Below, in pieces: positions 47,185 to 54,746 of a stretch of 64,000 nt of DNA. The DNA lies in contig JAOABQ010000087.1 in assembly GCA_026418275.1 (NCBI GenBank), positions 1 through 64,000 of the forward strand, read 5' to 3'. Under the pieces are notes generated by a model, which worked only from the letters and a program-made list of their open reading frames with translations, had not been told where the DNA came from and made no database searches. The stretch's first letter is position 1; the number at the start of each line of letters is the position of its first letter. A program made the position numbers and the translations under genes. Source of the DNA: Clostridia bacterium. Its GTDB lineage: Bacteria > Bacillota > Clostridia > Acetivibrionales > DSM-2933.

Positions 47185-48795
47185 ATGCCTGTGAAGTACA
47201 TATTCGTAACTGGTGGGGTTGTATCCGGTCTGGGAAAAGGGATTACGGCGGCTTCTCTTGGAAGGCTTTTGAAAGCAAGAGGCCTGCGTGTTACAATTCA
47301 AAAATTTGATCCGTATATTAATGTAGACCCGGGTACGATGAGCCCATATCAACATGGTGAGGTTTTTGTTACCGATGATGGCGCAGAAACAGACCTTGAT
47401 TTGGGACATTATGAGCGGTTTATTGATGAAAACCTGAATAAGAACAGTAATGTGACAACCGGGAAAATTTATTGGTCTATCATCAGTAAAGAGCGCAAAG
47501 GAGATTTCCTTGGAGGTACTGTACAGGTTGTCCCGCATGTAACCAACGAAATAAAGGAAAGAATCTATAGGGTAGGGAAGTCCGATCATACGGATGTGGT
47601 AATTACCGAAATCGGGGGAACCGTAGGAGATATAGAGAGCTTGCCGTTTTTGGAAGCAATCCGGCAAGTTACTACAGAGGTAGGAAGGGAAAATGTAATG
47701 TACATTCACGTTACTTTGGTTCCTTACCTCGGCAAATCCGGAGAACTTAAGACAAAACCGACGCAGCACAGCGTTAAGGAACTTAGAAGCATTGGGATAC
47801 AACCGGATGTCATTGTTTGCAGAACAGAAAAGCATTTATCCAAGGATATGAAAGAAAAGATCGGCTTATTTTGCAATATTCCAGGAGATTGGGTTATACA
47901 GAACCTGGATGCGGAAGTTTTGTATGAAGTGCCACTAATGCTTGAAAAGGAAGGATTGGCAGGTATTGTATGCAAAAGGTTGAACATGACTTGCAAGGAG
48001 CCGGACTTAACGGAATGGCAGGAAATGGTTGAACGGCAGAAAAATCTTGCTGAAACGGTAACCATTGCGCTGGTTGGGAAGTATGTAGAGCTTCACGACG
48101 CCTACTTGAGTGTTGTGGAAGCATTAAAACACGGAGGGATCGCAAACGATTCCGATGTTAGGATTAAGTGGGTCAATTCAGAGCATCTGGACAGCGAAAA
48201 TGTTAAGAACCACCTTTTAAAGGCAGATGGTATATTGGTTCCGGGTGGATTTGGAGATAGAGGAATTGAAGGAAAGATTCAAGCTGCGAAGTTTGCACGG
48301 GAAAATAAAATTCCATACCTTGGAATTTGTTTGGGAATGCAAATGGCAGTTGTAGAGTTTGCAAGAAGTATAGCCGGCTTGGAAAATGCAAACAGTTCGG
48401 AGTTTGATAGTGAAACCAAATACCCTGTCATAGACTTAATGCCGGAACAAAGAGATATTGACGAAAAAGGCGGGACCATGCGTCTTGGACTTTATCCCTG
48501 CAAGGTAAAAGAGGGTTCAAGAGCTTTCGAAGTATATAAAGAAGGCCTTATTTATGAGAGACACCGCCACCGTTATGAGTTCAGCAATGAATTTAAAGAT
48601 GTACTCACTGAAAACGGACTTGTTTTGTCCGGGGTCTCACCCAGTGAAAGGTTGGTAGAAATTATTGAACTTAAGGATCATCCATGGTTTGTCGGCGTAC
48701 AGTTCCATCCGGAGTTCAAATCAAGACCCAACAGGCCCCACCCCTTATTTAAGGAATTTATCAAAGCATCACTTTTAAAACAGCAAAAGAAATAA
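47185..48795 (+). CDS. pyrG: CTP synthase
   Basis: CTP synthase (536 aa) turns UTP into CTP with glutamine as nitrogen donor. N-terminal synthase domain ([36 protein letters not shown]) to ~residue 267; C-terminal class I glutamine amidotransferase with nucleophile Cys in LGICLGMQ and His/Glu in VQFHPEFKS. Single-gene unit with its own promoter, leader and terminator. Confidence 0.98.
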   Translation: MPVKYIFVTGGVVSGLGKGITAASLGRLLKARGLRVTIQKFDPYINVDPGTMSPYQHGEVFVTDDGAETDLDLGHYERFIDENLNKNSNVTTGKIYWSIISKERKGDFLGGTVQVVPHVTNEIKERIYRVGKSDHTDVVITEIGGTVGDIESLPFLEAIRQVTTEVGRENVMYIHVTLVPYLGKSGELKTKPTQHSVKELRSIGIQPDVIVCRTEKHLSKDMKEKIGLFCNIPGDWVIQNLDAEVLYEVPLMLEKEGLAGIVCKRLNMTCKEPDLTEWQEMVERQKNLAETVTIALVGKYVELHDAYLSVVEALKHGGIANDSDVRIKWVNSEHLDSENVKNHLLKADGILVPGGFGDRGIEGKIQAAKFARENKIPYLGICLGMQMAVVEFARSIAGLENANSSEFDSETKYPVIDLMPEQRDIDEKGGTMRLGLYPCKVKEGSRAFEVYKEGLIYERHRHRYEFSNEFKDVLTENGLVLSGVSPSERLVEIIELKDHPWFVGVQFHPEFKSRPNRPHPLFKEFIKASLLKQQKK

Positions 48796-48805
48796 AATTT
48801 TTATT

Positions 48806-48830
48806 GGGAACGTGAAAAACGTTCCCTTTT
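48806..48830 (+). terminator. Terminator after pyrG
   Basis: GGGAACGT (48806-48813) pairs with ACGTTCCC (48819-48826) around a five-base loop, followed by four Ts. Confidence 0.9.
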
Positions 48831-48925
48831 AAGTATATAAAAATAGGCCGCTTTCTAATTTAGATAACTTTATATCACTTTATAAAACCTCTTTGTTTTC
48901 TGATAAAGAAAATATTCTATGTTTA

Positions 48926-48955
48926 GTATATTCTCTCAAAAAATTGACAATACTT
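48926..48955 (+). promoter_or_regulatory. Sigma-F-like promoter of spoIIR
   Basis: GTATA (48926-48930), a 15-bp spacer and GACAATACTT (48946-48955) match the forespore sigma-F pattern (GYWTA and GGNRANANTW) at all but one defined position. spoIIR is a sigma-F gene in Bacillus. A TTGACA at 48944-48949 overlaps the -10 box but has no good sigma-A -10. Confidence 0.65.
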
Positions 48956-49019
48956 ATAATAAATATTAAATATTTCTTTTCTTAAGTAAATTTACATAAG
49001 AAAATTTGGGGGGATTTTT

Positions 49020-49736
49020 ATGGGTGGTATAAGAGAGATGTACATGGGTTTTTCAAAAGAGAAAGGACGCCGAAAATTAGTTAAAGTGGTAATTACATGT
49101 GCATTATTTGCTTTATTTATTACCGGTGTGGTTTTTGCGTCTTATTCCGAGGATGTGAACGAAGGACTTGCGGATAGTTTGATTCGCTTGCATGTTTTGG
49201 CGAATAGTGATTCTAAGGAAGATCAACAGCTTAAAAGAGATGTCCGGGACAGAGTCATACAGTATATGAAGGAGCAGCTTAAGGATTCGAAGGACATAGA
49301 ACAAACAAAGAATATTATTAACAAAAATTTAAATAGAATAGAAGAGATATCAAGGGAAGTTATTACGAAACAAAATAAAAAATACCCTGTGAAGGCAATG
49401 CTGGGCAGCTTTCCATTTCCAACTAAGCTGTATGGAGATATTGCCTTACCGGCAGGGTATTATCAAGCACTGCGGGTTGTAATCGGAGAGGGTGAGGGTG
49501 CCAATTGGTGGTGTGTTCTATTTCCGCCGCTATGTTTTGTAGATGCAACCCATGGAACAGTCCCCGATTCCGTAAAACAGGATTTAAAGGCAACCTTGTC
49601 GAATGAGGAATATGCGCTCATCACAGCGGAGGATACCGAGGAAGATATTCCTGTTAAGGTTAAGTTTAAAGTTGTAGAACTCTTTCAAAACTCCCGGATT
49701 AAATTTACCGGGATGGTGAGTAGGATTTTTAAATAA
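49020..49736 (+). CDS. spoIIR: Stage II sporulation protein R
   Basis: SpoIIR (238 aa) is the forespore-made, secreted signal that triggers SpoIIGA to process pro-sigma-E in the mother cell. One N-terminal membrane/signal segment (~residues 20-42) is followed by the family region LADSLIRLHVLANSDSKEDQ and the C-terminal EGANWWCVLFPPLCFVD motif. GGGGGG lies six bases before the ATG. A sigma-F-like promoter lies upstream. Confidence 0.95.
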   Translation: MGGIREMYMGFSKEKGRRKLVKVVITCALFALFITGVVFASYSEDVNEGLADSLIRLHVLANSDSKEDQQLKRDVRDRVIQYMKEQLKDSKDIEQTKNIINKNLNRIEEISREVITKQNKKYPVKAMLGSFPFPTKLYGDIALPAGYYQALRVVIGEGEGANWWCVLFPPLCFVDATHGTVPDSVKQDLKATLSNEEYALITAEDTEEDIPVKVKFKVVELFQNSRIKFTGMVSRIFK

Positions 49737-49750
49737 AAAATATTCAAAAA

Positions 49751-49795
49751 ATAAAACATCTCCCTCAAAAGCTTGAGGGAGATGTTTTATTTTTA
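49751..49795. terminator. Bidirectional terminator between spoIIR and the proline-rich gene
   Basis: An 18-bp perfect stem (49751-49768 with 49773-49790) has Ts after it on both strands and lies between two convergent genes. Confidence 0.95.
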
Positions 49796-49802
49796 AATGT
49801 AT

Positions 49803-51803
49803 TTATTGTGCTGGAGGTGGAGGTGGCGAAGGAGGAACTGTGCCATCAGGCGGAGGTGGCGGAGTAGGATTCATACCGTCTTTAGGAGGTAAATAGCCGC
49901 CCGGAGCAGGATTCATACCGTCATTGGGAGGCATATAACCGCCCGGAGGTGGCGGAGTAGGATTCATTCCATCATTGGGAGGCATATAACCGCCCGGAGG
50001 TGGAGGAGGATTCATACCATCTTTAGGAGGCATATAACCGCCCGGAGGTGGAGGAGGATTCATACCGCCATTAGGAGGCATATAATCGCCTGGAGGTGGA
50101 GTAGGATTCATACCATCCTTAGGAGGCATATAACCGCCCGGAGGAGGGTTCTTTCCGCCATTAGGGGGCATGTAGCCGCCCGGAGGAGGGTTCTTTCCGC
50201 CATTAGGGGGCATGTAACCGCCTGGAGGAGGGGTCTTTCCGCCATTAGGGGGCATGTAACCACCCGGAGGAGGGTTCTTTCCACCTTGAGGAGGCATATT
50301 ACCACCTTGGGGAGGGTTATTCCCGCCTTGAGGAGGCATCATTCCGTTAGGTCCAAATTGTGATGCATCGCCATCCCATGATTTCGCTTTGAAACCATCA
50401 ATTTTGAAAGCAGGGGTATTTTGATCTGCTTTTTTGTTTTCCTGTTTAAACTTGTTGAGGTATTCAAATACGTTAGGTTCCTCATTTTCTGCTGCTTCGG
50501 GGTTTTCTTCAATACTTTCTACAATTACTACATCTTCTTCATAGCCATTTATGATATCCCTAGTTACTTTACCCTTTACGATTACTTCTCTATCTATAAA
50601 CTCAGTTACTTTTTCCATCATAGAACTGTTTGCTCTAATATAGAAGTTGCTGACCCTTCCCCCAAAGTCTGCTTCAATAATATAGTTTGGACTGTCGGGG
50701 TCACTGGAAAATACATTTCCATCTCCGCTTAGCATACCGCTTATTTCAATAGGAACTTGCTGTTTTGCAAATAATTCGGTTACAATCAAATCATAGGTTT
50801 TATTATTTAAATAACCGCCGATTTTTATATTTTGACCGGAGTACTTTTCTAATTCTTGCTGAACGATTGAGTCAATTCCTTTAAGATATACTGCTTTTTC
50901 ATAATAGCTTCTGCCATTAAATTCATCCTTTAGCAACAGGCTTCTGTCTACAGGAATTTTACCCTTATCCTTCTTGGGGTCCACATAGATTCTTACCGTT
51001 GTATTAAGGCCTTTATCATCTTTTTCCACCATACCTGAAACCATCAACATATTATAGAATCTTTCTATAGGAACTGGGGCAGTTAGTTTTTGAATGTCCT
51101 TTACTACTTTGCCCAACACATCTTTCGGTGCGGATTTGGCAGAGATAATCCCTTTTTCGTCCTTTATGCTAATAGCATTTTTGGAAAAGGAGCCCATAAC
51201 AAGAACTTCCTTATTAACGAGCTTTCTGAAAGAACCTGCAAACTTTGCGTCAAATTTTAGCTGGAACCAGCCTTTTTGAAACAAATCTAAGCTAAACACT
51301 TTTTTCCCGCTGTCATACCGTAAGTACCCTTTTAATACGACATCCTGAGAAGCTGCTTCCTGCATCCCGTTAACCGCAGCAGCGATAAACTGCTTTGTAT
51401 TCCCGTCTGCAAAAACCAACCCATCCACCCCTACGCTTTTACCAGCAAGTTTTAGAAGTTGATTTTGAACGTTTTCATCGATCCCTTTAAGAGAAATTTT
51501 CTCTTTTTGGTAATTAACGACTAAACCTGTACCGCTTTTAATTAGCGTAATTTTGGGTACCGCACCGCTCATGTAGCGATTAACGAGTGGTGTTTCTTGT
51601 CCTATTAACTTGTGCAGCTCTTCAAGTGGATCACCGCCATATTCTTCACCATACTCATCGCTGAATTCATCCTCTTCATCATAATTTGCACCTTCATCAA
51701 AATCAGCTTCTGGGTATTCTTCATCTGCATAAGCTACGGTTACAAATGAGCTGGTAAGAATGAGAAATACAGCCATCAAAAGAGGTAACAGCCTTTTTGA
51801 CAT
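49803..51803 (-). CDS. Exported proline-rich repeat protein under a c-di-GMP riboswitch
   Basis: A 666-aa exported protein. The start is ATG at 51803 with AAGGAGG eight bases before it; an upstream in-frame ATG (51845) has no such site. Signal peptide ~1-26; acidic stretch ~27-60; a folded region to ~470 with repeated modules (SLKGIDENVQNQLLKLAG matches YLKGIDSIVQQELEKYSG); then a C-terminal array of about nine GGYMPPNGGKNPPP-type units plus shorter starters, ending in prolines. No sortase motif, SLH domain or membrane anchor is seen. I recognise no named family. c-di-GMP control suggests adhesion or matrix. Confidence 0.85.
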   Translation of the reverse strand: MSKRLLPLLMAVFLILTSSFVTVAYADEEYPEADFDEGANYDEEDEFSDEYGEEYGGDPLEELHKLIGQETPLVNRYMSGAVPKITLIKSGTGLVVNYQKEKISLKGIDENVQNQLLKLAGKSVGVDGLVFADGNTKQFIAAAVNGMQEAASQDVVLKGYLRYDSGKKVFSLDLFQKGWFQLKFDAKFAGSFRKLVNKEVLVMGSFSKNAISIKDEKGIISAKSAPKDVLGKVVKDIQKLTAPVPIERFYNMLMVSGMVEKDDKGLNTTVRIYVDPKKDKGKIPVDRSLLLKDEFNGRSYYEKAVYLKGIDSIVQQELEKYSGQNIKIGGYLNNKTYDLIVTELFAKQQVPIEISGMLSGDGNVFSSDPDSPNYIIEADFGGRVSNFYIRANSSMMEKVTEFIDREVIVKGKVTRDIINGYEEDVVIVESIEENPEAAENEEPNVFEYLNKFKQENKKADQNTPAFKIDGFKAKSWDGDASQFGPNGMMPPQGGNNPPQGGNMPPQGGKNPPPGGYMPPNGGKTPPPGGYMPPNGGKNPPPGGYMPPNGGKNPPPGGYMPPKDGMNPTPPPGDYMPPNGGMNPPPPPGGYMPPKDGMNPPPPPGGYMPPNDGMNPTPPPPGGYMPPNDGMNPAPGGYLPPKDGMNPTPPPPPDGTVPPSPPPPPAQ
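49830..50345 (-). repeat. Tandem coding repeats, proline/glycine-rich array
   Basis: Units of about 42-57 bases encode G-[GD]-Y-[ML]-P-P-x-x-G-x-[NT]-P-(x)P-P. Nine GYMPP-type copies and three shorter copies can be counted. Some neighbours (near 50150-50280) are almost identical in DNA, pointing to recent expansion. Confidence 0.9.
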
Positions 51804-51927
51804 AATAAATTCCTCCTTATTCTTTTGCGATTTTCTAGTACTCATGAGAAGGTTAAGATGTAAGTAAGAACTATCCTGATATTAGATAATAGAAAGGTTT
51901 TTTAAAAAAGAGAAACAAAAAAACAAC

Positions 51928-52015
51928 CCATATCCGGTAGCCTGGCAATCATAGCTTGCGCTTTAGACCCAATGGCTTTGCGTCTCCAACTTTCGTTGGA
52001 TTTGCCTTTATCAAA
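51928..52015 (-). promoter_or_regulatory. Cyclic-di-GMP-I (GEMM) riboswitch
   Basis: Read on the minus strand: GGCAAATCC, a hairpin capped by a GAAA tetraloop, GGAGACGCAAAGCC, GGGTCTAAAG, a second hairpin, then GCCAGGCTACCGG. These are the class I c-di-GMP aptamer landmarks in order, including the tetraloop/receptor arms. AACAAC (52025-52020) before it can pair with GTTGTT (51927-51922) after it, which runs straight into seven Ts (51923-51917), so ligand-stabilised P1 may complete a terminator (OFF switch, inferred). Confidence 0.92.
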
Positions 52016-52038
52016 TCAAGTTGTTACCTACAAATATG

Positions 52039-52067
52039 ATTATAACATTGTACTAAAATAAATGCAA
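52039..52067 (-). promoter_or_regulatory. Promoter of the riboswitch-controlled gene
   Basis: On the minus strand TTGCAT (52067-52062), a 17-bp spacer and a perfect TATAAT (52044-52039) predict a start near 52032, a few bases before the riboswitch. Confidence 0.85.
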
Positions 52068-52496
52068 GAGTTTTCTTATAAATAATGAAATGTATTCCAA
52101 ATACAAGAGTAAATTGGATGAAAACCAAATTGAATGTGGATGGGTAAAGCACATTAAGGTGAAATGTTTTCACCTGACAGGAAAAAATCCTTATCAACTT
52201 CAAAAGACTTACCGATGTATCATGTATAGGAGTTGGCACAATGCAAGATTTTAGTGTACTGCATACCGAAATAAGAAATTTTACTATAGTACGCGAAGCT
52301 TTTCGTCTTCATATAATGAACTTAACCTTGTAAATTGATTGCTATTGCCTCGTAACGTAATTGTTTTCTAGGGTATGCGAGGCACAAACAGATGAAGTGC
52401 ATTTTTAACACTTTGAAAAACTAGAAATATGTTGTATTAAAAAGCACTAGATTACATTGGATAATATATGAGAAACGTTAGAATTGGAGGGATAGA
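52068..52496. other. Intergenic region between divergent riboswitch promoter and mgtC
   Basis: About 430 bases without a gene. The right part holds copy 2 of the ~100-bp repeat. The rest is AT-rich with no ORF or promoter I would defend. Confidence 0.6.
52347..52450 (+). repeat. Copy 2 of the ~100-bp structured intergenic repeat
   Basis: Nearly identical to 28024-28125. Here the 5' hairpin is intact (GCCTCGTA with TGCGAGGC, 8 bp with one G-U), and the 3' hairpin pairs AGTGCATTTTTAACAC with GTATTAAAAAGCACT. It ends 46 bases before the mgtC-like start codon. Confidence 0.8.
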
Positions 52497-53195
52497 ATGG
52501 GTGATTTGGGTATATTCACAATAGATACAATCGAGTTTTACCTCATTCTTACACTGCGGCTTTTTCTGGCGTGTATTTTGGGGGGAATCATTGGGTATGA
52601 AAGGGAAAGCATGAACCGTCCGGCCGGATTTAGAACCCATATTCTAGTTTGTGTAGGTGCTGCACTTGTCATGGTGACTTCCGAATTTATCTACAAAAGG
52701 TACGTAGGAAATGTAAACCTGGATCCGGCAAGGCTGGGTGCACAGGTAATAAGCGGAATCGGTTTTCTTGGTGCCGGCACGATTATCCGTGAGGGTTTTA
52801 ATGTAAGAGGATTAACGACGGCTGCGAGCCTTTGGGCTGTTTCTTGTGTAGGAATTGCAGCGGGGATTGGTTTTTATGAAGGGGCAGTTGTTGCTACAAT
52901 CCTGATCTATTTAACATTAATTTTTTTAAAAAGGCTGGAAGGACATTTTTCAAGAAAAAATCAGTATAGAGTATTATATGTACAAACCGTCAATGTTCCG
53001 GGACAGATTGGTGCCATTGGGCATACATTTGGTAAACATGATGTATTGATTAAAAATATTGAATTTTTAAGGAATGAAGAAGATCAGTGTGTGTTAATGA
53101 AGTTTCTGGTGAAAATACCCCATGATTTTGTAAAAGAAACGATTATCAAGGAGTTACATGACATCGAGGGTGTACAGAAAGTTTATGAGGATTGA
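52497..53195 (+). CDS. MgtC/SapB family membrane protein
   Basis: A 232-aa protein. Residues ~10-145 hold four to five hydrophobic segments with family motifs GGIIGYERE and RLGAQVISGIGFLGAGTI; residues ~155-230 form an ACT-like cytoplasmic domain. Members are linked to magnesium limitation and virulence but are not proven transporters. GGAGGG precedes the ATG. The upstream repeat shows no likeness to the M-box magnesium riboswitch. Confidence 0.92.
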   Translation: MGDLGIFTIDTIEFYLILTLRLFLACILGGIIGYERESMNRPAGFRTHILVCVGAALVMVTSEFIYKRYVGNVNLDPARLGAQVISGIGFLGAGTIIREGFNVRGLTTAASLWAVSCVGIAAGIGFYEGAVVATILIYLTLIFLKRLEGHFSRKNQYRVLYVQTVNVPGQIGAIGHTFGKHDVLIKNIEFLRNEEDQCVLMKFLVKIPHDFVKETIIKELHDIEGVQKVYED

Positions 53196-53236
53196 ACACC
53201 GGATTTTAGGTTTTGAATCATGAATAAAGGAAGGAT

Positions 53237-53278
53237 AAAAAGGGTCCTGTTCCATAAGTTTGGAGCAGGGCTCTTTTT
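53237..53278. terminator. Bidirectional terminator between mgtC and ytaF genes
   Basis: AGGGTCCTGTTCC (53241-53253) pairs with GGAGCAGGGCTCT (about 53262-53273, several G-U pairs). Five As lie before and five Ts after, giving U-tracts on both strands between convergent genes. Confidence 0.8.
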
Positions 53279-53336
53279 AGTGTGCACAGCATGAGGCAAT
53301 CGAATGGGGAAAAGTCTTTAGTACATCCCGGAGTTA

Positions 53337-53990
53337 TCAACAAATCTTCAGAAATGCCAGAGAGATCAGAATGACTCCAGGCATGAGGGAAAGTGCTTTT
53401 TTATTTATTTTCCCGGTCATTAGAAATTTTTTGCCTAAATACGTACCTGCATATAAGAAGGTAAACTGAAACAACCCGACTGCAAGGGGCATTGCCATGG
53501 ACTGAAAGCCGGCCAGGGCACTGCCAATTCCGGCACCGATCGCATCTACCGAAAGTGCCAAACCTAAAAGCAAGGCTTCCCTTTTATCGATCGTTCCTGA
53601 CCTGTCAATATCGCCTTTGGCGGGGTTTTTAATCACTTGGATGGTAATGCCGAGGGATTTTATGGCAATTTTAATCAGGGTCCCGTCACTTACCTTGACA
53701 GGGGCTTCTGCTACAGGAGTATTGTCTTTGCGCAAAAGGGATTGCAGTATAATCCATATCCCCATTAACAGCAGGATTGAGATCCCGATCATTTTTGAGC
53801 TAAAGGGTGTTAAGACAGAAGATAGGGAGCTTCCGATGAATAATGCAAAAACCGAATAAATAATGGAAAATATGCATATAATTATTTTAGGGATCAGAGG
53901 AATTTTGATTTCTCTTAGCCCATAGGAAATGCCTACTCCCAGGGCGTCTATGCTTAAAGAAGTTGCAAGTAATATAATGGATAGTATCAT
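53337..53990 (-). CDS. ytaF: YtaF/MntP-like sporulation membrane protein
   Basis: A 217-aa membrane protein with two similar halves: SLSIDALGVGISYGLREI near the N-terminus and ALSVDAIGAGIGSALAGF near residue 150, each with the Asp typical of MntP/YtaF proteins. About six hydrophobic segments are separated by a cytoplasmic region containing DIDRSGTIDKREALLLG. The ATG at 53990 (GGAG upstream) is preferred over a longer in-frame start at 54032. In Bacillus YtaF is annotated as a sporulation membrane protein; the transported ion is not deducible. Confidence 0.88.
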   Translation of the reverse strand: MILSIILLATSLSIDALGVGISYGLREIKIPLIPKIIICIFSIIYSVFALFIGSSLSSVLTPFSSKMIGISILLLMGIWIILQSLLRKDNTPVAEAPVKVSDGTLIKIAIKSLGITIQVIKNPAKGDIDRSGTIDKREALLLGLALSVDAIGAGIGSALAGFQSMAMPLAVGLFQFTFLYAGTYLGKKFLMTGKINKKALSLMPGVILISLAFLKIC

Positions 53991-54746
53991 TCTTAAACAT
54001 CTCCACTTACTCAAATTCAGGCAAGAATCCATTTCTGTTTTTAGGCGCTAAAGGACAGAGTGTCTATCAAAAACACCAAATTCCCCAGCGTCCGAATTAA
54101 GATTTAAACCTCCTACCCATGAAGGCGTATGATTGGATGATAAGAGCTTCTCAATGCTTATGTTTGATCAGTAAGTATAAATTTACAATAATACGAAGTA
54201 AAAGTATCCATATGCTGCATAAAAGTGTTTTATAAGTTGACCAAACCGGCAGCGTACTGAAAATAAATATGTATTTTGGGGCCTTCAAGCAAGTTCATTC
54301 AATTTGTTTAATAATTTCTAAACATTCTCACCTGGAAAATGAGTTAACAAAATAGTGCCTTTTAAATTATATGAAGCAACATAATAAATTGTTATACGTT
54401 TTAGGTATACTCATTGAAAAAAAATAAACAATATCTCTCTTCTCTTTTTGTAAAGTGGCTAATCATAAATGGAAGATGTGTAGATAATACCCTGATCCAG
54501 TGATAAAGATTTTTGAAAAATCTATACCTCAGCAGATTTACAATTTGTTATATCAAAACAATGCGTTATAGGTCTATTTAAGGGATCAAATGAATATTTA
54601 TAGACAAATGAAAGAGAAGTCAAAAAAGGATACAGTGAGATTAAGCGAAAGTAAGCCCGGATTGCGGATGTTGTTTGGCTAACCCCTATGAAACCCGGCT
54701 TATGCCTGCTTAAATTTACTTTAGGAGGTAAAAGGAGTGATATACT
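53991..54746. other. Long intergenic region before the P-type ATPase gene
   Basis: About 756 bases between divergent genes with no supportable ORF. It is AT-rich. A small palindrome (AGATTTT...AAAATCT, 54507-54523) and a leader structure near the right end (54641-54713) are the only features I see. Confidence 0.6.
54641..54713 (+). promoter_or_regulatory. Candidate structured leader of the P-type ATPase gene
   Basis: TTAAGC (54641-54646) pairs with GCTTAA (54708-54713) and TAAGCC (54652-54657) with GGCTTA (54697-54702), closing a ~34-base interior with GGCTAACC and ATGAAACCC. It ends eight bases before the first AGGAGG. It does not match the yybP-ykoY or M-box consensus as I know them. Confidence 0.4.

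Noticed and set aside
50421..50732. 103-aa plus-strand ORF opposite the proline-rich gene
   Set aside because: Shadow of a repetitive minus-strand gene; no ribosome site and only low-complexity hydrophobic content.
52347..52496. M-box magnesium riboswitch before mgtC
   Set aside because: None of the conserved M-box segments is present, and the same element occurs upstream of an unrelated hydrolase.
54641..54713. yybP-ykoY (manganese) or SAM-I riboswitch before the P-type ATPase
   Set aside because: The ATGAAACCCGGC stretch only resembles one SAM-I segment; the other conserved parts of both classes are missing.
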